From assembly GCA_033344815.1 (NCBI GenBank), contig JAWPMR010000001.1:4388136-4452135 (forward strand): a stretch of DNA of 64,000 nt. Direction: 5' to 3'. The position numbers were made by a program, and so were the translations under genes. Below are positions 53,897 through 63,009 of this stretch, piece by piece; positions within the stretch are counted from its first letter, which is position 1; each line of letters starts with the position of its first letter. The notes beneath the pieces are model-generated. The model saw only the letters and a list, made by a program, of their open reading frames with translations. It did no database searches and was not told the DNA's origin. This stretch comes from Paracoccaceae bacterium (GTDB lineage Bacteria; Pseudomonadota; Alphaproteobacteria; Rhodobacterales; Rhodobacteraceae).

Positions 53897-54822
53897 TCAA
53901 GTCGCCTTTTCCGCCCATTTCCGATGATCGCGCAGTAGAGCGTTTGCAAGGACCAACAACTTGCGCATGACCGCTGTGATCGCAACTTTTTTCTCTTTCC
54001 CGATGGCGACGAGGTGATCGTATTTGGCTTTCAGATCCGGATTGAACCGGATCGCGACCAGGACAGGCATGAAGATAGCGTGTCGCAGACCTGGGCGGCC
54101 ACCTTGTATTCTTGCCTTTCGCTGCCATTTCCCGGAACTCTGTGACATCGGCGCGAGTCCGGCGACCCGTTTGCTGTCCAAAGTGCCGATCTCAGGCATA
54201 TCCACGAGAATAAGGAGCGCTGTTGTCGTCCCAATTCCGGGGGTGCTGGACAGAATTTCCAACCGTTCGCTCATGCGCTGATCCAAGCTTGCCAGGGCCA
54301 ACATCGACGCATCACCTTTTTCAATGTCGCTTTTGATCTGGCGTAGACGCCTTTCCAATTGCTGCTTTATGAGAGCATTGGTCGCTGTGGCCTTACGTGC
54401 TTTGGCGGCTATACGATCCTTTACGAGTACCCGCCGTGCAGATCATAACGCTCTCAGATCCTACAGATTTTCTGCGCAGATGGGCTTTGGAACCAGCTGC
54501 AAGGCCGCGCCCGTCTTTGCCAGCATCTCGCACTCCACACGATCTGTCTTCGCCAACTTGCCATTGGCTTGCGCAAACCGGCACGCCTGTTTTGGGTTTA
54601 CTTTGACAAACGGTATGGCATTGGAACCAAGCGCTGGCTCCAACTGCCGATGATCAGCACCGGTAGCCTCGAAAATTATCACTGACGCTGGCTGCAAACC
54701 AATCCATTTTCTCAGTTACAAATGTCCAGTTTTGCTATTGAGAAACTGCGTAGTTTGCCGTCGCTGAAGCAGTGAACATCAAGTGTGTCTTTGGAAATAT
54801 CTTTTCCAATGGTATCGTTCAT
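53897..54822 (-). pseudogene. IS110 transposase, frameshifted
   Basis: ATG at 54822 opens MNDTIGKDISKDTL (the first catalytic Asp of the DEDD domain). A second frame reads SVIIFEATGADHRQLEPALG and IPFVKVNPKQACRFAQANGK, LAKTDRVECEMLAKTGAAL. The C-terminal part MERRLRQIKSDIEKGDASML, LSSTPGIGTTTALLILVDMP, SGKWQRKARIQGGRPGLRHA and AITAVMRKLLVLANALLRD forms the transposase_20 domain with the catalytic Ser region. Two or more frameshifts and a gap between the domains make it inactive. Confidence 0.9.
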
Positions 54823-55077
54823 TTGTCTTTTCCTCACCTTGTCGTGTCATCCGGGCCCAAAGCCCAAGCACCCACCTCTCGGGACATTGCTGCGCAATAC
54901 CCTGTCGGTCAGTGGTTCAGGTCATCAGAAAAGACACGGACGAGTATGCTCGGCAAAGGTCCTCAAAAACCAAGAGAGGAGCGGTCTGACCCGCGCCACT
55001 GCCTGGCATAAATGACGCGCTGGGCCGTGGCTCCCTTTCGCCTCAGGAGCCACTGAAAGTTATAAGACAAGAGCGGG
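54823..55077 (-). other. IS110 non-coding end, candidate bridge-RNA region
   Basis: The 255 bases between the IS3 joint and the IS110 transposase start contain no frame. They hold an 8-bp stem GTGGCTCC/GGAGCCAC (55027-55053) and the third double-hairpin copy (54866-54905). In IS110-group elements this position encodes the structured guide RNA; here that is inferred from position and structure only. Confidence 0.5.
54866..54905 (-). repeat. Double-hairpin palindromic element, copy C
   Basis: Minus strand: CGACAGGG, then ATTGC-GCA-GCAAT (54898-54886), then GTCCCGAGAGGTGGG. The first stem and the central GCA loop are identical to copy A; the second stem is imperfect. It lies between the IS110 transposase start and the element end. 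Confidence 0.65.
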
Positions 55078-55621
55078 GACAGCGATCACAAGTTCAACGT
55101 CGCGCCGAACCTGTTGGATCGTAACTTTACGGCAGTTGAACCAAACCAGAAGTGGGCGGGGACAGCAGCTAGTTTGGACCCGGGAAGGAGGGCTGTATCT
55201 GGCCGTGATCGTTGATCTGCATTCCCGGCGTGTGATCGGTTGGGCGGTCAGTAACCGCATGAAGCGCGATCTCGCGATACGGGCTCTGAAGATGGCTGTT
55301 GCGCTCAGATCAGCACCCAAAGGCTGCATTCATCAAACGGATCGCGCGTTGCTATATTGTTCGCACGATTATCAGAAGATCTTGCGCCAACATTGATACA
55401 AGGTCTCGATGACTGACAAGGGCAATTGCTACGACAATGTGGCTGTCGAGACGTTCTTCAAATCCATCAAGGCTGAACTGATCTGGCGGCGATTACGGCA
55501 AACGCGCAGGCAGGCTGAGATGGCGATCTTCGAATACATCAACGGGTTCTACAATCCGTGTCGTCGACACTCGACAGTGGGTTTGAAAAGCCCGGTCGCG
55601 TTCGAACGGAAAGTGGCCTAA

Positions 55622-56316
55622 ACACGCAAGTGAGGCGGCACAAAAGCGCGACAGGTCCATCATGGTTAAAGCTTTCGGGGTGGGCTTGCCTGCTACACAG
55701 TCTGGCGACTTTGTGATCCTCCGGCCAAATCAGGCTGGTGTTGTTGTCAAATCGGAACGCTTGACAGGCGCGCATCCCTGTAGGCCGGTTTCCTTTGCGA
55801 CCACCGCAGACCATCGACGTTGTGGTTTTCTCGACGTTAAGCTTACCACGCGTCGATTGAAAACAGGACATCACATACGAAGCCCAAAGTCCGATGTTGG
55901 ACGGAGAATTTGGGACGCACCTCTATCGGGCAAACAAATGCAGAGATTTGCCCGGCGCAAAGACACTAAGCTTGGCAACACACGCTTTGCTATAAGCTTG
56001 GCACCGTGCGCTTTCATCGAGACAACGGCGGGCTCATCGCTTCAAAGTACCACCTATAATTGCTCACGCGGCGGTTGACGAAGAGGCTGTTACAAACGGC
56101 CATGCGCTTGGACGGCTGGGGCTGACAGGTCTTCCGCTTGTAACGCGGATCTAGCTTGGTCTCTGGCGTGCTACAGATTTTTGCCCCACCTGCGCGTTGT
56201 TTTCGAGTTCGATCATTTTGCGCCGGCCAGATAAATGGCGGCGACACATGGGAAACAGCGACGCGAAAAGAGCACAGTAAAAGCAAGGTGCTAGCCTCGG
56301 ACAACTTCTGCTGAGT
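55622..56316. other. Gene-free stretch after the IS3 element
   Basis: A 138-codon plus-strand frame (55662-56078) has no family motif and a random-looking composition. No RNA gene or inverted repeat pair is evident. Likely decayed mobile DNA. Confidence 0.4.
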
Positions 56317-57720
56317 TCAGGACGAATATCGCGTCGCACCGCGTCGCGTTTCATCCACCGGATTGGCAAGAATGACCGTCTGATGCGCGCGCTGGTCGCA
56401 GTCCATGCGAGGGCACACGCGACAATTGATGCCGATCTTGGTCATATAGGCGGCAGCAACACTAAGATCATCCGCATATCCGATGTCCCCCACATGATCG
56501 ATGCTGCACCCCATGGCAACCGCCAACCTGACGTCCTGAGAATGCCGGGTGAAGGTGGGACGATCGACGGTACGCGAGAATACGAAGAATTGACTGGAAT
56601 CGGGAAGCTCAACAAATTGCGGCACAATCCGGCCTGGCGTGCGAAAGGAGGTGTGAACTTCAAGCCGTGGACAGGCACCGCCATATTCGGCGAGGTGAAA
56701 ATCCGTCGCATTGAAGCGCTTGGTGACGTTGCCGGCCTTATCAATGCGTAAGAAGAACAGAGGGACGCCCTTGGCGCCGGGGCGTTGCAACGTAGTGGTG
56801 CGGTGACACGCCTGCTCGAAGCTGACACCAAAACGCGCTGCAAGGTGGTCAAAATCGTATTTGCTGGCCTGAGCTTCACGCAGAAAAGCGTGATAGGGCA
56901 TCAGCACGGCAGCCGCGAAATAATTCGCCAACTCAACACGATACCGCGCACGGCTGCGCGCATCCTCAAGACCGGAGCGCGCAAGGATATCTTCAAGTAG
57001 GTCATGCTGCTCAATCAACGCTGCCACATGCACCAACTGAAAAACCCGGTTCGGGTGGTCCATGGCTTCAGACAATCGCACCTCATTTGAGGTCTCATCA
57101 TATTCTCTGAGCGTATTTGGCATCTCATCGCTTGGAACAACCCGAACCTGAAGACCGAGTTTGTCTCGCAACCGTGATTTAAGCGCTGTGTAAACCTCAT
57201 CCGCAGGAACGACGTCGCCCGTCCAGAAATTTTCAGACGCGGTTTCGAGTGTTGGAAAATGGTTTTGGTGCTCGCGAAACAGATTATGGACGTTTGATTC
57301 AGGAGAGGCCGGCAAAAGCGCCTCTTTTCCATCGGCAGTGCCAGCAAGGCTCATCAATTGATCCGATACGGCAAGATAAGCGCGATGCAGTTGCAGAAAA
57401 CTATTGGCGAGGTCCGGGCTGTGGGTCAGAGCAGCGCGCAGTTGCGTCAGATCAGGCCGGGTGGGTTCGAAAATAGGGTTCTGCAGCGCTGCGCGCATAT
57501 CAGCGAGTTGGGAGGCTTCATCGTCATTCGCGATGTCACGCCAATCGACACCATAAGCTTCCATTAGCTTTAAAAGCACGGAAACGGAGACGCTCCGCTC
57601 GTTTTTTTCCAATAAATTCACGTAGGATGTGCTGATCCCGAGCGTTTTGCCCATCTGCGCCTGTGTCTGATTGTGATCGACGCGCAGCCGTCTCAAATGT
57701 GGCCCAACAAAAGTTTTCAT
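56317..57720 (-). CDS. XRE-family regulator with IrrE-like and short-chain acyl-CoA sensor domains (ScfR type)
   Basis: A 467-residue transcription factor from MKTFVGPHLRRLRVDHNQTQ at 57720. Residues ~8-62 form a Cro/CI HTH (AQMGKTLGISTSYVNLLEKN). The middle (~200-290) resembles the IrrE/ImmA peptidase-like fold, with RVELANYFAAAVLMPYHAFL in place of a classical HExxH. The C-terminus contains a cysteine set (INCRVCPRMDCDQRA) of the short-chain fatty acyl-CoA regulator family (RamB/ScfR-like), known to control acetate, propionate and glyoxylate metabolism. It is divergent from sgaA with an inverted repeat between. A much longer upstream reading overlaps sgaA and is rejected. Confidence 0.9.
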   Translation of the reverse strand: MKTFVGPHLRRLRVDHNQTQAQMGKTLGISTSYVNLLEKNERSVSVSVLLKLMEAYGVDWRDIANDDEASQLADMRAALQNPIFEPTRPDLTQLRAALTHSPDLANSFLQLHRAYLAVSDQLMSLAGTADGKEALLPASPESNVHNLFREHQNHFPTLETASENFWTGDVVPADEVYTALKSRLRDKLGLQVRVVPSDEMPNTLREYDETSNEVRLSEAMDHPNRVFQLVHVAALIEQHDLLEDILARSGLEDARSRARYRVELANYFAAAVLMPYHAFLREAQASKYDFDHLAARFGVSFEQACHRTTTLQRPGAKGVPLFFLRIDKAGNVTKRFNATDFHLAEYGGACPRLEVHTSFRTPGRIVPQFVELPDSSQFFVFSRTVDRPTFTRHSQDVRLAVAMGCSIDHVGDIGYADDLSVAAAYMTKIGINCRVCPRMDCDQRAHQTVILANPVDETRRGATRYSS

Positions 57721-57734
57721 AATTTCACATAGCG

Positions 57735-57775
57735 AAATTTTTACAAATTTACAATTGTGTATGTTGTAAAAATTT
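57735..57775. promoter_or_regulatory. Inverted repeat in the ScfR-sgaA divergent promoter
   Basis: AAATTTTTACAA (57735-57746) and TTGTAAAAATTT (57764-57775) are perfect inverted copies separated by 17 bases; a further TTTACAA lies in the spacer. The site is 15 bases from the regulator ATG and 81 bases from sgaA. A regulator of the RamB/ScfR group typically binds TTTGCAAA-like half-sites upstream of itself and its neighbour, so autoregulation and control of the serine-cycle genes are inferred. Confidence 0.75.
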
Positions 57776-57855
57776 TCATTTACAGCATGACCCGGTTCTG
57801 TTTCCTCAATGCCACCCCAACGTGCAATGTGTGCTCGAAACAAGGAGGAATTCAT

Positions 57856-59058
57856 ATGCGCACAGGTCAGACACATCTTTTCATTCCCGGTCCCACCAAT
57901 GTTCCCGAGGCGGTCAGGCAGGCGATGAATGTGCCCATGCAGGATATGCGGGCACCGGACTTTGGCGATCTGACACTGGGCCTTTTTGAGGACCTCAAAA
58001 CAGTTTTGCGCACGACAACCGGCAACGTCATGTTGTTCCCCGGCTCCGGCACCGGTGCTTGGGAAGCGGCAATTACCAATACGCTGAACCCGGGCGACAA
58101 GGTCCTGATGTCGCGCTTTGGACAGTTCTCGACACTTTGGGTTGAGATGGCAGAACGGCTGGGTCTTGACGTGGAGGTGATTGACGTGCCTTGGGGCGCA
58201 GGCGTGCCTGTCAAGGAATATGCTCGTCGTCTGGGGGCGGACTCCAAAGACGAGATCAAGGCGGTTTTTGTCACCCATAACGAAACGGCAACCGGAGTCA
58301 CGTCAGACGTTGCCGCGGTTCGCCGGGCCATGGATGATTGTTTTCATGATGCGCTGCTGTTCGTGGATGGCGTATCGTCGGTGGCCTCGATTGATTTCCG
58401 TATGGATGACTGGGGCGTCGACCTTGCCGTTACCGGCAGCCAGAAAGGTCTGATGCTGCCTGCGGGACTTGGTATCCTCGGCGTCAGTGAAAAGGCTCTG
58501 GAAGCATCCCGTCACGCTACAATGCGTCGCGCGTATTTCGAGTTCGAGGATATGCTGAAGTTGAACGCGGATGGGTATTTCCCCTACACGCCGCCGACGC
58601 AGTTGTTCCACGGGTTGCGCAAGTCATTGGAGCGCATTCATGAAGAGGGGCTGGATAATGTCATCGCCCGTCACAATCGGCTTGCAGAAGGTGTGCGTCG
58701 GGGTATCGCGGCGTGGGGCATGGATCTGGTGGCAGAACATCACACGCTTTATTCTGATACGGTGTCTGCGGTTCGGGTGCCTTCGGACGTGGATGCGCGC
58801 GACGTACTGCGGATCGCGTATGAGGACTACAACGCCTCATTTGGCTCGGGTTTGGCACGATTGGCCGGCAAAGTGTTCCGGATCGGTCATCTAGGGGACA
58901 TGAATGACGGCATGTGCCTCACATCGCTGTCTTTGGCTGAAATGGCGCTGACGCGCGCGGGTGCACAGATTGAACTGGGTTCGGGCGTGGGCGCGGCACA
59001 AGACTGGTTTGTTTCGCAACAGGTACAGGCGCCCTGCTTGAGCGTCGCCGCTGAGTAA
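57856..59058 (+). CDS. sgaA: Serine-glyoxylate aminotransferase
   Basis: PLP enzyme of 400 residues that turns serine plus glyoxylate into hydroxypyruvate plus glycine. The ATG at 57856 has AGGAGG seven bases upstream; upstream in-frame Mets lack this. Class V motifs: HLFIPGPTNVPEAVRQAMNV, FPGSGTGAWEAAITNTLNPG, HNETATGVTSDV, LLFVDGVSSVASIDFRMDDW and the Schiff-base Lys in AVTGSQKGLMLPAG. It is the first gene of the serine-cycle type operon, 26 bases before the malyl-CoA lyase gene. Confidence 0.94.
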   Translation: MRTGQTHLFIPGPTNVPEAVRQAMNVPMQDMRAPDFGDLTLGLFEDLKTVLRTTTGNVMLFPGSGTGAWEAAITNTLNPGDKVLMSRFGQFSTLWVEMAERLGLDVEVIDVPWGAGVPVKEYARRLGADSKDEIKAVFVTHNETATGVTSDVAAVRRAMDDCFHDALLFVDGVSSVASIDFRMDDWGVDLAVTGSQKGLMLPAGLGILGVSEKALEASRHATMRRAYFEFEDMLKLNADGYFPYTPPTQLFHGLRKSLERIHEEGLDNVIARHNRLAEGVRRGIAAWGMDLVAEHHTLYSDTVSAVRVPSDVDARDVLRIAYEDYNASFGSGLARLAGKVFRIGHLGDMNDGMCLTSLSLAEMALTRAGAQIELGSGVGAAQDWFVSQQVQAPCLSVAAE

Positions 59059-59084
59059 ACCCTCCAAAATCAGAAAGCGATCCC

Positions 59085-60026
59085 ATGTCACACACGCTCC
59101 ATCCCTTGCGCAAGCAACGGCTCCAGCGCTCAGAACTTGCTGTGCCGGCCTCCAACACAACCATGATCGACAAGGCGGCAGACAGTCCGGCAGATTATGT
59201 GTTTCTCGACCTTGAAGACGCGGTTGCCCCGCCTGAAAAAGAGCAGGCGCGCAAGAACGCTGTTCAGGCCCTCAACGACATCGACTGGGCTGCCAAAGGC
59301 AAAACCATATCGGTGCGTATCAACGGGCTGGATACGCATTACATGTATCGCGACGTGGTCGATATCATGGAGCAGGCAGGTGACAAGGTGCACACCTTGC
59401 TGGTGCCCAAGGTAGGGGTGCCTGCTGATCTATATATGGTAGAGGCGATGGTGAACCAGATCGAACAGGGCTGCGGTGTTCAGACGCGCGTTGGTCTTGA
59501 GGCTTTGATTGAAACGGCGCTCGGCATGGCCAACGTCGAGGCGATCGCGCAGTTTGGCGGCCGTCTGGAAGCGCTGCACTTTGGCGTGGCGGATTATGCC
59601 GCCTCCATGAGGGCCCGTACGGTCAACATTGGCGGTTTGAACCCGGATTACCCCGGTGACCAGTGGCACGCCTCGATCACACGCATGGTGATCGCCTGCC
59701 GTGCCTACGGGTTGCGCGCAATTGATGGACCCTTTGGCGATTTTTCAGATCCCGAAGGATACAAGGCGGGAGCGAAACGTGCCGCCGCCTTGGGGTGTGA
59801 GGGCAAATGGGCCATTCACCCCAGTCAGGTGACATTCGCAAACGAAGTCTTCAGCCCACCGACGGACGAGGTCTCCAAAGCAGAGCGCATCATTGATGAG
59901 TTGCGCAAAGCTGAAAATGAGGGCCGGGGCGCGGCTTCGCTGGATGGCAAGATGATCGACGCGGCGTCCGAGAAGATGGCGCAGAACGTGATCGACGTGG
60001 CAAAGGCCATCGCCGCTCGCGTCTGA
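59085..60026 (+). CDS. Malyl-CoA/beta-methylmalyl-CoA lyase (HpcH/CitE family)
   Basis: TIM-barrel lyase of 313 residues that cleaves malyl-CoA to acetyl-CoA and glyoxylate, and in related enzymes methylmalyl- or citramalyl-CoA. Motifs: [20 protein letters not shown] (metal-binding Asp), [36 protein letters not shown] (catalytic Glu), [20 protein letters not shown] and [19 protein letters not shown]. It supplies glyoxylate to sgaA. It lies 22 bases ahead of the malate-CoA ligase pair. Confidence 0.92.
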   Translation: MSHTLHPLRKQRLQRSELAVPASNTTMIDKAADSPADYVFLDLEDAVAPPEKEQARKNAVQALNDIDWAAKGKTISVRINGLDTHYMYRDVVDIMEQAGDKVHTLLVPKVGVPADLYMVEAMVNQIEQGCGVQTRVGLEALIETALGMANVEAIAQFGGRLEALHFGVADYAASMRARTVNIGGLNPDYPGDQWHASITRMVIACRAYGLRAIDGPFGDFSDPEGYKAGAKRAAALGCEGKWAIHPSQVTFANEVFSPPTDEVSKAERIIDELRKAENEGRGAASLDGKMIDAASEKMAQNVIDVAKAIAARV

Positions 60027-60048
60027 AGATCAAAAATGGGAGGTGAAG

Positions 60049-61224
60049 ATGGATATTCATGAATATCAAGCCAAGGAAATCCTTGCAGGTTTCGGCGTGC
60101 CGGTGCCACGTGGTGGATTGGCCTATTCCCCTGAACAGGCGGGATATCGGGCGCGTGAACTGGGCGGAGAAGCCTGGGTCGTCAAGGCGCAGATCCATTC
60201 CGGTGGGCGCGGTGAGGCTGGCGGGGTTCAGCTGTGCCGCTCCGATGAAGAAGTGCGCAACTACGCCGCCACACTCTTTGGTAAAAGCCTTGTGACAAAA
60301 CAAACCGATGCGGCCGGCAAAGGGGTCTACCGGGTCTGGGTGGAAACCGCCTCCGATATTCAGCAGGAATTGTATCTGGGTTTTGTGCTGGATCGCAAAA
60401 CCGAGCGCATCATGATCGTGGCTTCCGCCCACGGTGGTATGGAGATCGAAGACCTTGCGGATGAGGACCCCGACAGCCTGCGCCGTATGGTCGTTGATCC
60501 GGCCGTCGGTCTGGCGGAATTTCAAGCGCGAGAGCTTGCCTTTTCGCTGGGGCTGACGGGCGGGCAAGTGGCGCAGATGGTCAATGTTTTGCATGCCTGC
60601 TATCGCGCGTATCGCGATCTGGACGCGATGATGGTGGAAATCAATCCACTGGTCATTACCGGCTCGGGTGATCTTGTAGCGCTGGACGCCAAGATGAGCT
60701 TTGACACCAACGCGCTTTATCGCCGCCCGCAGGTTGCCGCCCTGCGTGACCCGTCACAGGAGGACCCGCGCGAGTCGACCGCTGCGGATAACGGCCTGGC
60801 CTATGTGGGACTGGACGGTGACATCGGATGCATCATCAATGGCGCGGGTCTGGCGATGGCCACAATGGACATGATCAAGCTGTCCGGCGGTGAACCGGCG
60901 AATTTCCTCGATATTGGCGGTGGCGCAAGCCCCGAGCGGGTATGTCAGGCGTTCCGCACGGTTCTGACCGACCGCAATGTGCAGGTTATCTTGGTCAACA
61001 TTTTTGCGGGGATTAACCGTTGTGATTGGATCGCAAAGGGTGTGGTGCAAGCTTATCGCGAGGTTGGTTTGACGCTGCCTGTCGTGGTGCGTCTTGCGGG
61101 CACCAACGTGAAGGAGGGGCAGGACATTCTGCGCAATTCCGGACTGCCGATCCTGACAACAGACACTCTGGCCGAAGCTGCGCAGGCAGCTGTTGCCAAC
61201 CGTCAAACCCCTGTAGCCGCGTAA
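60049..61224 (+). CDS. mtkA: Malate-CoA ligase beta subunit (succinyl-CoA synthetase-like)
   Basis: ATP-grasp subunit of 391 residues. [20 protein letters not shown] at 60049 with GGGAGG five bases upstream is preferred to the GTG six bases earlier. Motifs: [74 protein letters not shown] and [16 protein letters not shown]. Since it sits between malyl-CoA lyase and sgaA genes rather than in a TCA operon, malate is the likely substrate. Thirteen bases precede mtkB. Confidence 0.92.
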   Translation: MDIHEYQAKEILAGFGVPVPRGGLAYSPEQAGYRARELGGEAWVVKAQIHSGGRGEAGGVQLCRSDEEVRNYAATLFGKSLVTKQTDAAGKGVYRVWVETASDIQQELYLGFVLDRKTERIMIVASAHGGMEIEDLADEDPDSLRRMVVDPAVGLAEFQARELAFSLGLTGGQVAQMVNVLHACYRAYRDLDAMMVEINPLVITGSGDLVALDAKMSFDTNALYRRPQVAALRDPSQEDPRESTAADNGLAYVGLDGDIGCIINGAGLAMATMDMIKLSGGEPANFLDIGGGASPERVCQAFRTVLTDRNVQVILVNIFAGINRCDWIAKGVVQAYREVGLTLPVVVRLAGTNVKEGQDILRNSGLPILTTDTLAEAAQAAVANRQTPVAA

Positions 61225-61237
61225 AGGAGGACCGCAC

Positions 61238-62134
61238 ATGGCCATTCTGATCGATGAGACAACTAAAGTTCTGGTTCAGGGCATTTCTGGTCGCATTGGC
61301 CAGTTTCACACGCAGGAGATGATTGAAGCGGGCACGAATGTCGTGGCTGGCGTCACACCCGGCAAAGGCGGGACCAGCATCCTCAACCGTCCGGTTTATG
61401 ACACGGTGCGCGCGGCTGTGCAGGCCACGGGGGCCGAGGCGAGCCTGTTGTTTGTACCACCACCCTTCGCTGCTGATGCGATGATGGAGGCGGCAGACGC
61501 GGGCATTCGCACAGCGGTTTGCGTCACAGATGGGATCCCGGCGCAGGACATGATCCGCGTCAAACGGTTCCTGCGCAAATACGCAAAGGACCGTAAAATG
61601 CGTCTGATCGGGCCGAATTGCGCGGGGATGATTTCGCCGGGCAAAGGGTTCATGGGGATTATGCCGCCGCATATCTACACCCCTGGACGCGTCGGCATTG
61701 TCGGACGGTCTGGCACGCTCGGATATGAGGCGGCGAGCCAAATGCAGGCGCTGGGGATTGGAATATCGACTTCCGTTGGCATTGGGGGGGATCCGATCAA
61801 TGGCTCTTCCTTCAAGGATATTCTCGAATTGTTTGAGGCCGATCCGGACACTGATGCGGTGATGATGATCGGAGAAATTGGCGGCCCGCAGGAAGCCGAA
61901 GCCGCCGCCTATGTGCGCGATCATATGAGCAAGCCAGTTGTTGCTTACGTCGCGGGTCTGTCCGCGCCTAAGGGGCGCCAAATGGGTCACGCGGGTGCAA
62001 TTATTTCTGCCTTTGGCGAGAGCGCACAGGAAAAAGTTGAAATGCTCAGCGCTGTTGGCATCACAGTCGCACCCAACCCATCGTCAATGGGGGCGACGAT
62101 GGCAGAGGTTCTGGGTCGGAAACAGGCGGCATGA
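61238..62134 (+). CDS. mtkB: Malate-CoA ligase alpha subunit
   Basis: CoA-binding subunit of 298 residues. The phospho-histidine motif is in [18 protein letters not shown] (His ~251), CoA-binding in [54 protein letters not shown] and [18 protein letters not shown]. It forms the ligase with mtkA and shares four bases with the hydratase gene downstream. Confidence 0.93.
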   Translation: MAILIDETTKVLVQGISGRIGQFHTQEMIEAGTNVVAGVTPGKGGTSILNRPVYDTVRAAVQATGAEASLLFVPPPFAADAMMEAADAGIRTAVCVTDGIPAQDMIRVKRFLRKYAKDRKMRLIGPNCAGMISPGKGFMGIMPPHIYTPGRVGIVGRSGTLGYEAASQMQALGIGISTSVGIGGDPINGSSFKDILELFEADPDTDAVMMIGEIGGPQEAEAAAYVRDHMSKPVVAYVAGLSAPKGRQMGHAGAIISAFGESAQEKVEMLSAVGITVAPNPSSMGATMAEVLGRKQAA

Positions 62135-63009
62135 GCCGGATGGATGCTGTTTCCCACGGCGCGCCCGCTTCCGGTGAAAACTGGGTTGGGCGTCAGGAAG
62201 AACGCTGGGGCATGTTGAGCGTGGAACTGGCGGGCATGATGAACGCCGCAGTTACGCATAAGGCATCCGTTGTGCGTGACATCAAAGTCGGTGCGTTTAT
62301 GCCGTGCCTCTGGCATTGGGCCGCGTTCCCGGAATTTGTGCCACTTCCCGAACTGGGCCGTGACGGGCATCCGGCGTTAGGTGGGTTCTTGCCGCAACTG
62401 CCGTTCCAACGGCGGATGTGGGCGGGCGGGCGGTTGCGGTTTTCCGGCGCGTTGCGGATCGGTGAACGGTTGCGCCGGCGGTCGGAGATCGTGTCTATCA
62501 CCGAGAAAGAAGGCGCGACAGGTCACATGGTTTTTGTGTCTGTCAGACACGTCATCGAGGGCGAAAACAGCGCCTATATCGAAGAAACACAGGACATTGT
62601 CTATCTGGATATTCCGGAGGCATTCACGCCGCCTAAGAAGGTTCCCGTGCATCAAGACCTGATGTTTGATGAAATCGTGCCGATGAATGAGGCGCGGCTG
62701 TTTCGATATTCAGCGGCGACGTTCAATGCCCATCGCATTCATTACGACCTGACGTACACGCGCGACGTCGAGAAATATCCGGCATTGATCGTACACGGCC
62801 CGATGCAGGCAAGTATACTCATCGAAGCCGCCAAACGACACACGGGTCAAAACGCGCGCAGTTTTCGTTTTCGTGGGCTGCATCCAATGTTTCATGATCA
62901 GGATATGCGCCTCGTTGGCCGTATGGACAAGAATGCCAACGGCATTGATCTGGGGACGGCGACTCCTGAGGGATACTTGGGAATGCAGGCCCGGATGGAG
63001 TGGGATTGA
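62131..63009 (+). CDS. FAS1-like/MaoC hydratase, mesaconyl-C4-CoA hydratase type
   Basis: Double hot-dog hydratase of 292 residues. The hydratase motif FRYSAATFNAHRIHYDLTYT (~190) with HGPMQASILIEAAKRHT, and the N-terminal hot-dog GGFLPQLPFQRRMWAGGRLR, match mesaconyl-C4-CoA hydratase (Meh) and related HTD2-like proteins. The reaction adds water to a branched unsaturated C5 acyl-CoA, giving citramalyl-CoA, a substrate that a malyl-CoA lyase homologue could cleave. It is coupled to mtkB upstream (ATGA) and to the CoA transferase downstream (TGATG). Confidence 0.87.
   Translation: MSRMDAVSHGAPASGENWVGRQEERWGMLSVELAGMMNAAVTHKASVVRDIKVGAFMPCLWHWAAFPEFVPLPELGRDGHPALGGFLPQLPFQRRMWAGGRLRFSGALRIGERLRRRSEIVSITEKEGATGHMVFVSVRHVIEGENSAYIEETQDIVYLDIPEAFTPPKKVPVHQDLMFDEIVPMNEARLFRYSAATFNAHRIHYDLTYTRDVEKYPALIVHGPMQASILIEAAKRHTGQNARSFRFRGLHPMFHDQDMRLVGRMDKNANGIDLGTATPEGYLGMQARMEWD

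Larger units (their letters stand above)
53849..55077 (-). mobile_element. IS110-family insertion element
   Basis: A 1229-base insert on the minus strand inside the IS3 OrfB frame; removing it rejoins HKVTT to DSDHKFN without loss. The transposase part runs 54822 to 53897. About 255 bases upstream of its start are non-coding, as in the IS110 subgroup, where that end encodes the guide (bridge) RNA. No terminal inverted repeats or target duplication are visible, which is normal for IS110. Confidence 0.88.
53215..55621 (+). mobile_element. IS3-family element interrupted by an IS110 element
   Basis: OrfA from 53225 (MGL, stop, RTDEFRADAVRIAL, LTRKQVADDLGVG, NKWITAHRDTDALSKEDLNL) runs to a stop at ~53542 through a 41-base hairpin insertion. 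OrfB follows (SRLSLVSYGRSRMTEELKEI, HRRVVRLMRQNGISVARTRK) and is cut at 53848 after HKVTT. It resumes at 55078 with DSDHKFNVAPNLLDRNFTA, LYLAVIVDLHSRRVIGWAVS, DKGNCYDNVAVETFFKSIKA and FYNPCRRHSTVGLKSPVAFE, including the catalytic Asp and Glu motifs. Several point breaks show it is dead. Confidence 0.92.

Noticed and set aside
55662-56078. 138-residue hypothetical protein after the IS3 element
   Set aside because: No motif, no ribosome site, composition like random frame in decayed DNA.
57721-58278. Extended N-terminus for the ScfR-like regulator
   Set aside because: The extra 186 codons would overlap the start of sgaA and the inverted repeat, and family proteins begin at the HTH.
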